A DNA stretch of 64,000 nt from Pycnopodia helianthoides (GCA_032158295.1 CM063260.1:3109501-3173500), one strand, 5' to 3'; counted from the first letter of the stretch, positions 1-11,096 are shown. Numbers and translations are program-made. The notes: generated by a model not told the origin, from the letters alone.

Positions 1-230
1 TTTCATATCATGAACTTGAAATTGTTTTAATGGCGTGATTTCTTTACACTGTTCTTTGTTATTGTCATGAGTGGAAATAAAAGTTCAAACATAGTATCTT
101 TGTCTCGTGCTATATTTATTTCTGGCATATACTGTGAAGTAGAATAGACGTCATTCTGTAAATCCGTATAGTTATCAGATCGAGGCAGGAGCTAAAATGA
201 CCAGGTCCATTTTTATGGAACTATAATTTG

Positions 231-396
231 CATTATCATCGGCATTGCTTATAGAAGGTATCATACAAAGATGGTTGTAGCAAGATGAAGGCCAACAAGC
301 CCATTTGAGAATTTCCATTATCATTGGTATTGCTTATCAAAGGTATCATACAAAGATGGTTGTAGCAATATGAAGGCCAACAAGCCCATTTGAGAA
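231..396. repeat. Two-copy tandem duplication, 85-bp period
   Basis: Copies at 231-311 and 316-396 share about 95% of their bases (both run from CATTATCAT to CCCATTTGAGAA). Nothing coding is visible in 1-1069, which is otherwise ordinary AT-rich sequence upstream of the lectin gene. Confidence 0.9.
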
Positions 397-965
397 CTGT
401 CGGCAGTAATTAAGTACACCTCGGTCTTGCAAGCTTAATTAAATGGTCTAAAAACAGCGGGTCCGATATTACGGTCACTGAAGATAAAAAGGTTGTCTTA
501 GAATAAACGGATACTTTTATAAAGGTGTTCTTCCTTCAAATTATCGTAGAGTGGAAGAAACGGACGTGCCCTTGAGGAGGCAAAATTTATTAATAAAACA
601 ACAATGGAACTATAGGAGATGACGTCGGACGTCACGCCATCACTCGCTGATATTAACACTAACACAACAGTTAGAAGATGACATTCCTCCTTATCGTAAC
701 CTGAAGTGCGCACTGTCAGCCATAAAGCACTTGTCGGTACTTGAGTTCTGTGGCAATTTGATAATCCTCTGCAGGGTGTTGGACTAACTTTCACACAACA
801 TAATCTCAAGATAACAATCTTTTTAAAGAGAGCAGCAGAGATTCAATCAAAGGTAAAGAGAAGACCAACTTGTGTGCGTAAAGATCTGACTGGAAACACT
901 TTCAATATCAAGTTATACATGATTGTACATGTACTTGTAACAAGTGGTAAACCTGCATCTCAAAA

Positions 966-980
966 GTAGGATAAATATAC
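966..980 (+). promoter_or_regulatory. Possible TATA-like element of the lectin gene
   Basis: GGATAAATATACG lies about 225 bp upstream of the lectin ATG. Its AT-rich core could serve as a TATA box with a 5' UTR of roughly 200 bp. No transcription start can be read from sequence, so this is a weak call. Confidence 0.2.
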
Positions 981-1069
981 GTCAGACAAATGACAAAATA
1001 TAGGACGTCTTACAGAAAGGAACGTTGAGAAAAAGAGTATTCCTTGGAAATACTATAAGAAGGTTTCCC

Positions 1070-1123
1070 GAGACGAATCTTCCTGGTGTTTTGCTGTCTC
1101 CTGCTGGGCGTGACGTCATCGGA
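1070..1123 (+). pseudogene. Start-less duplicate of the lectin signal-peptide region
   Basis: The segment aligns with 1199-1243 of the lectin gene (shared CTGGTGTTTTG, then TGT.TC..G.TGGG.GT.AC), but the ATG is ACG here. One frame still reads IFLVFCCLLLGVTSS, a hydrophobic signal-peptide-like stretch. It looks like a local duplicate of the gene's 5' end that lost its start codon, and it would now fall in the lectin 5' UTR or promoter. Confidence 0.5.
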
Positions 1124-1201
1124 CCACTAAACAAAGACATCTGGTCCTTCTTAAGGAATTGATACCTTCATTTTTAAGAAAACAGAAAGTATCTTCTTGA
1201 G

Positions 1202-1939
1202 ATGAAGCTTGCTGGTGTTTTGTTGTTTCTCGTTGGGTGTTACACGACCCTGGCTGCTATCTGCCCTACTGGCTGGCAACGATACGGCGAGTCATGCTAC
1301 TTACTGATAACCCAAAGTTTCAACTGGCATGAAGCTAATGACACCTGCTTAAGGAATCAACGCTCAACCCTTGCTGTAGCTAACTCACAAATGGAGCAAA
1401 CGTTCATTTGGGACATGTTCAACGATTTTAATAAATTGAAGCAAGCTGCGAGTCTCTGGATCGGCTGTAATGATATAAACAAGGAAGGTGATTGGCAACC
1501 CTGCCCTTTAAGGAACGACTCGACCCGATACAATAACTGGGGATCCAATCGTCCTAAGAATAATATCAGCAAAAACTGCGCTATAATGGGTAAATGGGCG
1601 AATGGTCGATGGTTCGACGTAGTCTGCAGCCTAAGACGTAAATTCGTATGTGAGCTCCCGGTTGACACAGGCGCCCCGGTGGTATTCTGCCTTCAGACGG
1701 GTACTGATGGCCGCGTCGAGTCCCAGTGTCTGGTCGGTCACGTCATGAAGGAGCTACGGGCTGATGGTGTGGTGTCGTGTGGGAAGGCGTGCCGATCAGA
1801 GCCCCGATGTCGCTCCTTCAATCTGCTGATGGAACAAGGCTCAGGGAAGATGGTTTGTCAGCTGAACAACGCTACTCGTTACGAAGCCTCGCAGGATGGC
1901 ATGTATGATGTCAAAAAATGTTACTTTTCAGATCTTTAG
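1202..1939 (+). CDS. Secreted C-type lectin-like protein with C-terminal PAN/apple-like domain
   Basis: A 245-aa protein encoded by one uninterrupted exon. Residues 1-19 (MKLAGVLLFLVGCYTTLAA) form a signal peptide. Residues 21-151 are a C-type lectin domain: CPTGW, GESCY, WHEANDTC, LWIGCND (the WIGL position) and a final RWFDVVC...FVCE. The Ca/sugar motif EPN or QPD is replaced by SNRPKN, and WND reads WFD, so classical calcium-dependent sugar binding is doubtful. Residues 163-241 carry six cysteines in a PAN/apple-like pattern (CGKACRSEPRCRSFN, then CQLN, then CYF), a fold used for protein or carbohydrate binding. The start is chosen from the signal peptide and the purine at -3. Such proteins are usually extracellular recognition or immune effectors. 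A multi-domain lectin in a single exon is unusual and could indicate a retrocopy or an intron-poor family. No close poly(A) signal was seen. Confidence 0.9.
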   Translation: MKLAGVLLFLVGCYTTLAAICPTGWQRYGESCYLLITQSFNWHEANDTCLRNQRSTLAVANSQMEQTFIWDMFNDFNKLKQAASLWIGCNDINKEGDWQPCPLRNDSTRYNNWGSNRPKNNISKNCAIMGKWANGRWFDVVCSLRRKFVCELPVDTGAPVVFCLQTGTDGRVESQCLVGHVMKELRADGVVSCGKACRSEPRCRSFNLLMEQGSGKMVCQLNNATRYEASQDGMYDVKKCYFSDL

Positions 1940-3048
1940 ATATAAGCGAAATGGACAACGGTGTCTCATAACGAGTGATGTTTCATTACAGGAAACTTAT
2001 AGACTAGTACTCGCTCAATACTGCCCTGTGTCTACTCTATTTGAACATGCAAGAGTCTGGTTCCCCTCTTTACGATAAAAGTGTCGAAGTATGACATTGG
2101 ACACACATCACTGATCTATCATGTTGGTAGTTCAATACGTCATACACGGGCGTCCAATAGAGGGACATCAGACTTCTCGGATCTGCCGTGTACTTCAATT
2201 CTGACTTCAACCTGAATACCATTGTATCATCTTCGAAAGATTTTTTTTATTGAGAAACATTAACATTTCTAAGGAGACGTGCAGTCTTGGCAAAGTAGTC
2301 AACAACTTCAAAGTTTCTTGAACGATAAACTAGATCTGGTGTCCCAAGGATATAGCCGGCATTATAACATCATGGCGCGTATTAAATGCGCATGCATTGG
2401 TCATAACGCCGTTGCTGTTGTCTTGTTTCACGCTGGGTGTTACATAGCCTGAACATCTGACGTCACACGTCCAGGCTCGTGAATAACGCCAGATACCAGC
2501 TTGACCGGATGTTGCCAGATGTACCTTTGACCTTGCATACATTTCACACGGAGATTCGCAGTCACTTCACACGTACATGTACACATTACATAGTGAATAA
2601 AACACCATTTACATGCAGACGATCGAAAGTGCAAGCTGACAAATTACATCACTTTGGACCAATCATAGCACAGATCCGGAAGGCTTATGTCACTGCACGT
2701 TTATCCAATGAAGGATCAAACCAGGGGACCAGTCTAGGTGTTATACTGCCTGTGCGAAATTTTCAAGTTTTCGTTCTTTTTTTACTGACTTATAATGGCT
2801 TATCATTCTACGGTTACCATGAAAATACCATATTTCTCTCGTTAAATTGAGAACTGTGCGTATGCGAGCACACGCTTTCACAATGAGTTGTCGTTATTAT
2901 TAATAATATTTATTTCTTTCAAATTGATAAGCCAGTGATAACCATTCTCTGTTATAGTTCTGATTTTGTTTTATATTGGAATATTAAGTCGAAAGTAAAT
3001 ATGGAAAGTTGCAATCCAACATGGGATTTATAAGAAGTGACTATAAGC
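1940..3048. other. Lectin 3' flank, no gene seen
   Basis: This is 1.1 kb of low-information sequence. Its open frames are short and lack domain features. It contains one further lectin signal-peptide echo at 2411-2450, listed separately. Confidence 0.5.
2411..2450 (+). pseudogene. Second decayed echo of the lectin signal-peptide region
   Basis: GTTGCTGTTGTCTTG followed by CGCTGGGTGTTACA resembles lectin bases 1210-1245 (GCTGGTGTTTTGTTG ... CGTTGGGTGTTACA). It has no start codon and no downstream lectin domain, so it is probably a remnant of a neighbouring paralogue or of a local duplication. Confidence 0.4.
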
Positions 3049-3267
3049 AGTAAACGTGCGGGTACAACCATGTGTAAATCTTATTTGTGAAGAGTGTTGG
3101 CTCTGAAAAGAGTCGCAGTGGTCTCGACGTTTCGAACAGTATCTATTCGTTTTCACATTCTCACGAGCAGAGTATACCGTTAGAAACGTTGAGACCACAG
3201 CGACTCTTTTCAGAGCCAACCCTCATCCTAAAAGAAATTTACACATGGTTGTACCCGCAGGTTTACT
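3049..3267. mobile_element. Hairpin (TIR) element, about 219 bp
   Basis: The ends are inverted complements: AGTAAACGTGCGGGTACAAC at the left and GTTGTACCCGCAGGTTTACT at the right. An inner inverted pair surrounds GAGTCGCAGTGGTCTC and GAGACCACAGCGACTC. Related right-end fragments occur at 14690-14745 and 16820-16935 (CATGGTTGTACCCGCAAG). It is a foldback or MITE-like element with no coding capacity. Confidence 0.75.
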
Positions 3268-4163
3268 AGATTTGAAGTCACTGTTCATCTGGCACCATTG
3301 AAGTACAGGTAGGCCTACTACCTTTGTCTTTTTATTAACTCCACAGATTGGCATTGATCAAAATGTGCAAGCGATCATTAAACTTAAATCGTACTTTTAG
3401 CAAATGCTTGTCATGTTTTTTCTGCCCCAACAGATAATTATCTAATTAGTATTAGGCAGGGTGCTGATATGTTGCAGACGGGACGGTGAACTACTGCGCA
3501 TCACACTGAGGCTGCCTTGCGAATAGAACCAAGTCTCGCAGCTGGCCACGTTAAACTGCGTAATTTGGTTTCCTTGTTGTTAACCCTTTAGTTCTTGCAC
3601 CGCCCGAGTTTGCTAAAAAAAATGTTTAGTTTTCAAGACGCTTTCAGTAAATTATATACCAGAATCGTGGTTCAAAATATTTTACATGATACCCAAATTA
3701 GGCTTGTTATTTACGTACAATGTTTGTTCTCTTCGTTAATATTGTCATTGATTAACATATTATTTCAATTTCGGAGGAGATAAGTCCCAAGGGAACAATA
3801 AGTTGCTCTGGCTACCGCTAATATCTATTGATGTTATTTTTCATGAGGCTGGTAAAATGAACACAATAGTTAACGAGGCTGTTGCCTGGCATCAAATGAT
3901 CATACTGAATCATTGCTAAGACATTAGGTCTGACAGTATCATCGTGATGAAAGCAAATTAAATTGTTGCGTTGAAAGTGAGCGTGGTGTTTGTAAGAGCT
4001 ACATAATTTCATCATCATAATTAGCGTTAACATTTTAACAATTCAACTGTGAAGGGCGAAAACTAAAAAATGATCTGTATAAACGATTGCCATTGTCCTG
4101 ACACCAACGCGTACCAATGACTATCTAGTTTTATTATGTTGTTACTTTCTCTCTCTCTCTCCC
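3268..4163. other. Intergenic, nothing recognised
   Basis: AT-rich unique sequence with a short CT microsatellite at 4149-4160. No coding or structural signal was found. Confidence 0.5.
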
Positions 4164-4435
4164 AACTGTAAGGGCGCACGTGTTTTAGCAAACTGATGTG
4201 TTTTGATTTGTTTTACGTTAATGGTAGTCTCGTACTAAAACGCATCAAAACCCGTCTGCGTCCAAAAATTGTTCGCGTGTGGAATGAAGACAATGGTTTA
4301 TCGAGAACAAAAATATAGGCCTGTAAACTTTAATAGGTCTTACGGCTATGCCCATTAAAGTGTGTCCTTTTTCTCTCTCAACTTAAACCTAAAAAAGGCG
4401 TTACGTCTTCTTTTTTCCTCTCGAGTTTTTTTTTT
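4164..4435 (+). repeat. Left arm of a perfect 272-bp inverted repeat
   Basis: Reading the complement of 7355-7626 gives the same sequence as 4164-4435, base for base as far as I can follow. It starts AACTGTAAGGGCGCACGTG and ends in a run of ten T after CTCGAG. Identity stops sharply on both sides. No ORF or known transposon terminus was recognised. Confidence 0.9.
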
Positions 4436-5105
4436 AATTTGAAAACACAAGCGGGTGAGCGTTTCCTCCTACCGCATCGTTTGTGCGGCTTGGCGGTCCA
4501 GTGGCTAAAAGGTTAAACCATGCATTAACGTTTTCAATTTTACACCGTCCGTGAGGCATAATGTGCATGTGGACGAACCTCCATACTAATAATTAGATAG
4601 CCCCATTTACGTTCTCATATTATTGTTCCCAATATCTGATGTATCAAGGGCAGAGTCAATCAAAGGGTGAACCTACATGATTATGGTCACACTATAGTCA
4701 TTTTGTCCCATGACACCCAAGCACATCAACATCAATGCACAATCTCCATGCATATGGTATTATTCGCTCGTCCCCAGCGCCTTGCCTTAAAACCAAAGGC
4801 GCTGGGATGGGCAAACGTATCGTTAACGTAAATGCTCAGTCCCATCATGCATCACACTCACACTGCAAGCACTGCACGCATGACGTACTTCCTGAACAAG
4901 AATCTGTGCAAGCTGATTAGCCCATTCCAAGCGGTCCTGGATAGGCCGCTGGGGCCGAGCGAAACGGTATTAGCGCGTAGCAAACCTTCCTATAGGTGAA
5001 ATAGAGGGCATACAAAAATACAGTCCGATCCTGATCCAAGCCTACTAATATGTTATTCAACCAATGGCAACGGAGGCCTGTCTAGCTGGAGGTGAAATAC
5101 GACCT
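4436..5105. other. Spacer of the inverted repeat, no gene; small hairpin near 4775-4806
   Basis: No coding signal was seen. CCCAGCGCCTTG and CAAAGGCGCTGGG form a short stem of about 12 bp with a small loop near 4775-4806. The rest appears unique. Confidence 0.45.
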
Positions 5106-5356
5106 GGGCCCAATTTCATGGCTCTGCTTACCGTAAGCAAAGAATCGGCGCTTGCGGAAGCAGGGAATTCCGCGCTTACGTCAAGCGTATTTCACGGGTT
5201 AGCGGGGAATTTCGGCTTGTGCGCGTGCGTACTCCACATTACTAGGCATTCTACGCTTACACAGCTAGCACAGAAATTCGGCGCTTGAACAGTAAGCGGA
5301 GAATGGTCACCGCAAGCGCAGAATTGGGCGGTAAGCAGAGCCATGAAATTGGGCCC
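5106..5356 (+). mobile_element. TIR element, family F copy 1
   Basis: The ends are GGGCCCAATTTCATGGCTCT and its inverted complement AGAGCCATGAAATTGGGCCC, giving a 251-bp palindromic element without ORFs. A second copy lies inverted at 58070-58297. Family E shares the GGGCCCAATTTCAT terminus, so E and F probably used the same transposase. Confidence 0.85.
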
Positions 5357-5595
5357 ATATTGTGTACAGGTTTTTTTTTTAATCGTGAATATTCATTTTT
5401 GTTTGGAGGTATAGCTACACAGAAATACCCGGGGGTACGTTCTGTGCATAGCCTCAAAATGTCAAAATAATACACGCGAGACTTGAATATTATTGACTAT
5501 CATAATAATATAGAATAAAAGTTGCGGCTCGGCAATCTGCTCACTGTAGTTCTTCACGGTAGCTGCATCGGGGCAAAAAAAGAAGTGTAACTGGC

Positions 5596-5986
5596 TTAAA
5601 GGGAAGGTGTGCGATTGGTAATCACTCTTAAAATTAATGGCAAGAAAAACTTATTATGTTAGAATTACTGCAGTTTTCGATAGTATAAAGCATTTTGAGA
5701 ATCATTTTACTTCGGAGTAATGTGGTTATGGAAAAAACATCAGTTTTTATCAGGAAAAAAAAATTGGATCTGAGAAGCGTGTCAGAAACGCTTCTCAGAC
5801 TGTGTATTCCAATTGTGGATTATTCTTCCTGCGTGGACATAACCGCTCCGGATTTTTGGCAATATCTCAAAAACGATACCACCTTTTGAAATGAAATTTT
5901 CACAGGTTAGTTTCATTGTATAAATTATATCTACATTTATATAGGATCGAACGGTTCCAAAAACCGAAGGTATACTTTGCCTTTAA
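5596..5986 (+). mobile_element. TTAA-flanked TIR element, family D copy 1
   Basis: It starts TTAAAGGGAAGGTGTGCGAT and ends with the related inverse ACTTTGCCTTTAA. A central hairpin pairs GAGAAGCGT with ACGCTTCTC. The copy at 50226-50612 is collinear over its whole length. At about 391 bp and non-coding, it fits a MITE. Confidence 0.85.
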
Positions 5987-6205
5987 TACAGCCATAATAT
6001 TAAAATCAAATTCGGTAATCGTCTACAAACAACTCTAGGAGTGTTGCCATGACTACAGTGCAGTAATTTTTTTCAGTGGTTTCCTGTCATTGATGTTTGT
6101 GCCATCCGTCTCGGTATGTTTTTGTATATTATGAACAGTAGGGAAAAACGAGCAGTCTCGTGAGTTGTGACGCCCATCAAAAGCTGGAGCCAAGGATTTA
6201 ATTAT

Positions 6206-6601
6206 TAAAGGAACATTACAGAATTGGTAAGAAAATAACTTGTAAAATATACTTTTTGTTCACAGATTTACATAAAACTTACATGGTCTAATGATGATGA
6301 TAGTAGAAAACATCCCTTGAAATATTTCTGTCTGAAATGCCATATTTGATGAGAAATGAATAAACTAATATTCTGATTGGAGTTTATCGCTGTCAGTGAG
6401 CGTTTTATTCATGTGTTGAATCTATATGATTTCGATGCAAATTGGTAATCGGTTTTTCACTATTTTCTCGTGACCCAGATGGCCGATCGATCTCAAACTT
6501 CTACAGGCTTGTCAGTTTATGTATATGGTGGATTACATAAAGTGCTTACACTGCAAGCAACTGTTTTGTTAGCAAAAACCAATTCGGTAATGTTCCTTTA
6601 A
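6206..6601 (+). mobile_element. TTAA-flanked TIR element, family A copy 1
   Basis: It starts TTAAAGGAACATTACAGAAT and ends GTAATGTTCCTTTAA, the inverse. It is 396 bp long and intact. Other copies are at 61078-61702 (interrupted) and 54858-55027 (right half only). Confidence 0.85.
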
Positions 6602-7105
6602 CAAGGAATACAAATGGAGGTCGACGGGCTACTCTGTGTTTATGCCACTGCACAACCAATCTATGACATGGGAATATTTTCGTTTAATATGTTTTACTTC
6701 TTGTCAGTATTTTGTAAACAACTAGGAAGGGGAGTATTTTAAACAGTTATTGCGGGATTTACATTTGACCACAGAGACCTAAGTTCTCTGTGAAGTTAGT
6801 TCACATGTTACTAAAAATTAACCTGCACTAGCAGCTGCTGTAATTTTTACTCATCCGTCAAATACAATTACCGGTAGGAGTGCATTCATGTTTGTATCAA
6901 CCCGGCATGTAAAACTTGAAATGTTGTCTGGTTGCTGCACAGTTATTTTGTTTAATATCAGTGCTGGAGAGTTCTTTTCTGTGCGTTCCAAATTACTGTT
7001 ACGTGCGTTTAGAGCGTATTGCAAACCCGCACAATGCTCTCATAAGCCACTTTCAATAAAACGATTTTCTTTCTATGAAATCAAAAGCCTCAACTCGAGT
7101 GCGTC
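6602..7105. other. No gene or repeat recognised
   Basis: AT-rich sequence inside the spacer of the large inverted repeat. A 73-codon open frame at 6888 has no supporting features. Confidence 0.4.
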
Positions 7106-7300
7106 CTGAGCCCATTTTCATAGAGCTGCTTAAGCATAAAACGTTGCTAAGCACAACAAAATGATGTTTACCAAAAAGGGTTACCAGCTAAAATTCAAGT
7201 TTACATGTACAAAATGTAACTGGTATCCTGGTGAGTTTTGCTTAGCAGAAAATTGTTAGGCAATATTTTCTGCTTAAGTAGCCCTATGAATTTGGGCCCT
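7106..7300 (-). mobile_element. TIR element, family E copy 1 (inverted)
   Basis: The ends are GAGCCCATTTTCATAGAGCT and, on the other strand, GGGCCCAAATTCATAGGGCT, both followed by GCTTAAG-type sequence. It matches the copies at 51170-51362 and 57818-58013 in reverse orientation. Confidence 0.8.
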
Positions 7301-7354
7301 GGTGGCTTCAAAAATGTGCGCAATTTGAATAAATTTTTGAGCCTCGAGTCAAAT

Positions 7355-7626
7355 AAAAAAAAAACTCGAGAGGAAAAAAGAAGACGTAACGCCTTTTTTA
7401 GGTTTAAGTTGAGAGAGAAAAAGGACACACTTTAATGGGCATAGCCGTAAGACCTATTAAAGTTTACAGGCCTATATTTTTGTTCTCGATAAACCATTGT
7501 CTTCATTCCACACGCGAACAATTTTTGGACGCAGACGGGTTTTGATGCGTTTTAGTACGAGACTACCATTAACGTAAAACAAATCAAAACACATCAGTTT
7601 GCTAAAACACGTGCGCCCTTACAGTT
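7355..7626 (-). repeat. Right arm of the perfect 272-bp inverted repeat
   Basis: This is the exact reverse complement of 4164-4435. The arm ends CCCTTACAGTT at 7626, about 570 bp upstream of the coiled-coil gene's start codon, so it may lie in or near that gene's promoter. Confidence 0.9.
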
Positions 7627-8041
7627 TTGTCTGTAAGTTTTTTCTCGATTGGTGGCGCTATACCAAAACAAAATAATGTTGTCCGGTTTAAGGCTGGTAC
7701 CCAGCCTCTACCAGACACAATCGCGTGTTCTGGAATGTGGAACGTGCGAATCGTTTGAATCGTTAACTCGCTCACAGACTAAAATAACTTAACCAACCAC
7801 ACACAGCGCAAAGTTGGAACTGGAAAGAGATTATTATTCGGAATGTAACTTTTTATGGAAACCCCGAATTTCAAGTCAGAGGAAAATGCAAGTTGTCAAG
7901 ATTGGGTTCAAGCTGTCGGCCTCTCGCAGCTAATCACTCTCGTTGGAAACACGTTGACTAACCCAAAACAGTCTACAAATACAATCCATTGTGTTCGTCG
8001 CGTAAGTAAGTGTTGCGCAGCAATTGTAAACAAACGCTAGG

Positions 8042-8050
8042 TATTTAAAT
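8042..8050 (+). promoter_or_regulatory. Possible TATA-like element of the coiled-coil gene
   Basis: TATTTAAAT sits about 142 bp upstream of the ATG at 8192 and is followed by pyrimidine-rich sequence suited to a start site near 8070. The stretch 7627-8191 otherwise shows no feature beyond being the likely promoter and 5' UTR. Confidence 0.25.
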
Positions 8051-8191
8051 TACCGAGCTTCCCTCTTTTCATCTTGTACTGTATTATTGATCTGATTAAG
8101 TCATGCTGGATTAAAGGAAGGAGTGATGACAGTTTGATCTGGTGTTACTTCAAATGGACTAGTTTAATCATCAAACATTCGGACGGAAACA

Positions 8192-8227
8192 ATGTCACGC
8201 CCAAGACCACTGAATGGAATTTTGACG
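8192..8227 (+). CDS. Coiled-coil gene, exon 1 (start codon)
   Basis: It has twelve codons, MSRPRPLNGILT. The ATG has A at -3 and is followed after 36 bp by the strong donor GTAAGT, phase 0. It was chosen because it joins in frame to exon 2 and no other upstream ATG does so better. Further 5' non-coding exons cannot be excluded. Confidence 0.65.
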
Positions 8228-8943
8228 GTAAGTGAAAATTAAAAAAATTCTCGCTTGGGAAAAAAAGTACACCATGCTTCATTTTGTTTTTTTTATTTAT
8301 AATGTTGTACTTGTAGACACCTTTTCAAAAGTTTTTTTCTCGGTTGTGAACCTTGATTAACTCACACACTCAAAAATAAATTCACATATTTTATGGTTAA
8401 ATTTATTATTTAAAAAAAAAAGACGATGAGCAATTGTTATAAATAAGTTAGTAGGTTGCACAGTTTTTAGTCACCCATAGGGCAAGTTTTGAAGTGGTGT
8501 TTCCTAGACCGTAGCTGTTTTTACTAGACAATGTACGCCAGGCTAGTGTTAAGGGAGAGCCCTGATCCTGTCAGCATTGCGTTTTCCTTTCTTGAATTGC
8601 ATCTAAGGAAATTCTCTCATCTTATAAGCCAGCAACAAAGATCACAAATTACGTAGCTTTAGAAAGAAATAAGAGCACATTGAATAAAACAGATTTACAC
8701 AAGCCAACTCGCAATCTTCGCTCTACAAACCAACTTCTTTTAACTGTCCCTAAAACAACCACTTTCAACGGCGTTCGCGCATTTTTTGTATCTGCACCCA
8801 CTCTCTAGAACTCTCTTCCTTTTATATCCGAGCTACAACGTCTCTGGACATTTTCAAAACATTGCTAAAAACTCACCTATTCAAAATGTCTTATGAATGA
8901 CTTTCTGTTTGTTATTTTTTACCACTTGTTTTATTCAATGTGC

Positions 8944-9109
8944 CAGGCCTGGAATTACACGGAGGCCACGAAGGCCATGGTCTCCGTTGCCTGCTCTTGG
9001 CCTTGGTGCCCCTTCAAAAGTTGCCCATAGACTTTATGATTTTCCAATGGTAGTGCCCTTTGTAAAATGGAATTGGCCTTGCCCTCTCAAAGATGAAATT
9101 CCAGGCCTG
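8944..9109 (+). mobile_element. TIR element, family G copy 1 (intron 1)
   Basis: It starts CAGGCCTGGAATTACACGGA and ends GAAATTCCAGGCCTG, a 166-bp palindromic element. Copy 2 lies inverted at 18796-18954, and a decayed copy is likely at 32225-32465. Confidence 0.8.
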
Positions 9110-9440
9110 ATGTGCTCTCATTTCTTTCTAACCTACGTAATTTGTGATCTTTGTTGCTACTCTCTCTGTTTTTTGTTTTTGTTTTTATGCGCCTCGGAAT
9201 AAGTTTAGTCTTAGATAGATGGCGCTTTACAAGTTTTTAATTATTATTATTATTATTATTATCCAGTTGGATTCTAGAGCCAATGCACTGTGAGCTGGAT
9301 ACAGGAGAGGTCCAGTGTATTGGCTAGAATGACATAAATCATAACCAATTTCTTTTCTGCAGTTTGTGTACATATTTTAGCCCGTCTGTAAATTGTTGAT
9401 TTGTTTTTTTAATATCTTGTTTATGGTTTCATCTTTTTAG

Positions 9441-9623
9441 AGTAAGAGTGATCTAGACGAGATCAATCATCGACTGAAGCAAAATGGCTTGGACCCTCAA
9501 GCGGGGGACCAGGCCAAGCTGCAGGAGTTATGGCATCTGTTGATGCACACCGAGGAAGACTTGGCTGTAGCACGACAGACAGTCGGAGAGGCTGAACGGC
9601 AGCATTCTGTGGAAATGGAAGAG
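9441..9623 (+). CDS. Coiled-coil gene, exon 2
   Basis: 61 codons, phase 0 to 0, acceptor CTTTTTAG and donor GTGAGT. It encodes DLDEINHRLKQNGLDP and KLQELWHLLMHTEEDL, the best-ordered N-terminal helical region and the most useful part for identifying the family. Confidence 0.9.
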
Positions 9624-10394
9624 GTGAGTGTGATATGGGCTCTCAAACACTCAACATACATTCCCAACTATAGATGGGCCAGCCCAATTGAGATTGGGCA
9701 ATTTTTTTCTAGTTCTACCCACTATCACGGTTCAGCTAATCTTACGAAGGACCTATATATCATAATACAGCCCAACTTTAGTTGGGAAAAATAATCCACT
9801 CGGTCGTTATTATTTTTATCCTCCAATGCTGTCAAAACACTTTAGTTTGAGTTTTTAAAAGATTTTTTTAAGTCAAATGGAAAAGTATATATGATTTTAA
9901 AAAATTTAACTTTATACCCTTTTTAAAAGCAATCAGGCATTATCATTCTTCAATTTCTATTTTCTAATCTGATTTCTGACTTGTATTTATTTATTTATTT
10001 ATTTATGGGTTGTTGTTTTTTTGGGGGGGGCGCCATCAGACAATCAGTAAGATTGTAAATTTTTGTTATTTTTAAATAGCATAACAAATGTTATCAAAAT
10101 GGTCCTTTTTATGTTCAGTGGTCAAACATCATGCTCGAAATATTGTTTAATCTTTTGCTTGAACAGATTTCAAGTGCCCTCAAATAGGCATGTAGACAAT
10201 AATAATTCATATCTCACAACATTTTTTTTGTTAAAAAATTACTTTTTAAAAAGCCTCTAGTTTTCCCCTGTGTATGTCTCAGGTTTATTTGTTGTTCTAA
10301 ATTTAAGTTTTTTATTTAAAAACAATGTCAGCCTAAGTTTGTTTGGTGTTAATGTCATACTCATTTACCAGTTTTTGTTCCAAGTATGAACATA
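9624..10394. other. Intron 2, first part; no gene
   Basis: T-rich sequence with an ATTT microsatellite at about 9987-10004 and a G run near 10022. Nothing further was recognised. Confidence 0.5.
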
Positions 10395-10751
10395 TTAAAG
10401 GCAGGGCATACTTTTGGTAGCCTAATTACTCAAAAAATTAATGAGCATTAAACTTACTTGGTAAAGAGCACTGTGGGAGCTGTTGAGTAATGTAGTTTTA
10501 GAGGAAGAGGTAATTTTTTACCTCAATATTTGAATCTGAGAAAGGCTATACATGTAGGCATGAAGCCTAATTCTCTGGCATCTGAAAGCACACAATTCTA
10601 TTTGCAAGAGTATTTTTCTGTCATTAATTTCTTGCAACTTCGATTACAAACTGAGCCCAAATTTTCTCAGGTTTGTTAGTTTATGCAGTTCACCAAAGGG
10701 GGATACTGGTCTTTGACAATTACCAAAAGTAGGCCTATACGCTGCCTTTAA
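10395..10751 (-). mobile_element. TTAA-flanked TIR element, family C copy 3 (inverted)
   Basis: It starts TTAAAGGCAGGGCATACTTT and reads as the reverse complement of the family C copies at 13092 and 14841. Its right-hand TTAA (10748-10751) is shared with the adjoining family B element. Confidence 0.75.
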
Positions 10752-11096
10752 AGGTATTGTACACTTTTGGTAACAGCTCAAAATCAGTGTCCACATTTTG
10801 TGTGATTAAACATATGCATGAACAAACAAACCTGTGAAAGTTTGAGCTCAATTGGTCATCGAGGTCACGAGAAAATAGTGAAAAGAGATCTTATGTGTTT
10901 TCTGTTTTTTCGAATTATCGCGCGCGATAATTACTAGGGCCTATTGTTTTACTCATTTCTCAGAAACGATAGCATTTTAGGCAGAAATATTTTAAGGAAC
11001 CCTTTCTACCATTACTTACTTTAAATCATGTAAGTTATGTGTGAATCTGTGAACATTGTGTTTTTCGATCTTACCAATAGTGTACAGGGCCTTTAA
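10748..11096 (+). mobile_element. TTAA-flanked TIR element, family B copy 1
   Basis: It starts TTAAAGGTATTGTACACTTT and ends ATAGTGTACAGGGCCTTTAA. An inner palindrome, TTATCGCGCGCGATAA, marks the family. Copies also occur at 42271-42610 and, inverted, at 56302-56642. Confidence 0.85.

Noticed and set aside
2479..2850. 123-codon ORF downstream of the lectin
   Set aside because: No signal peptide, domain or cysteine pattern; probably a chance frame.
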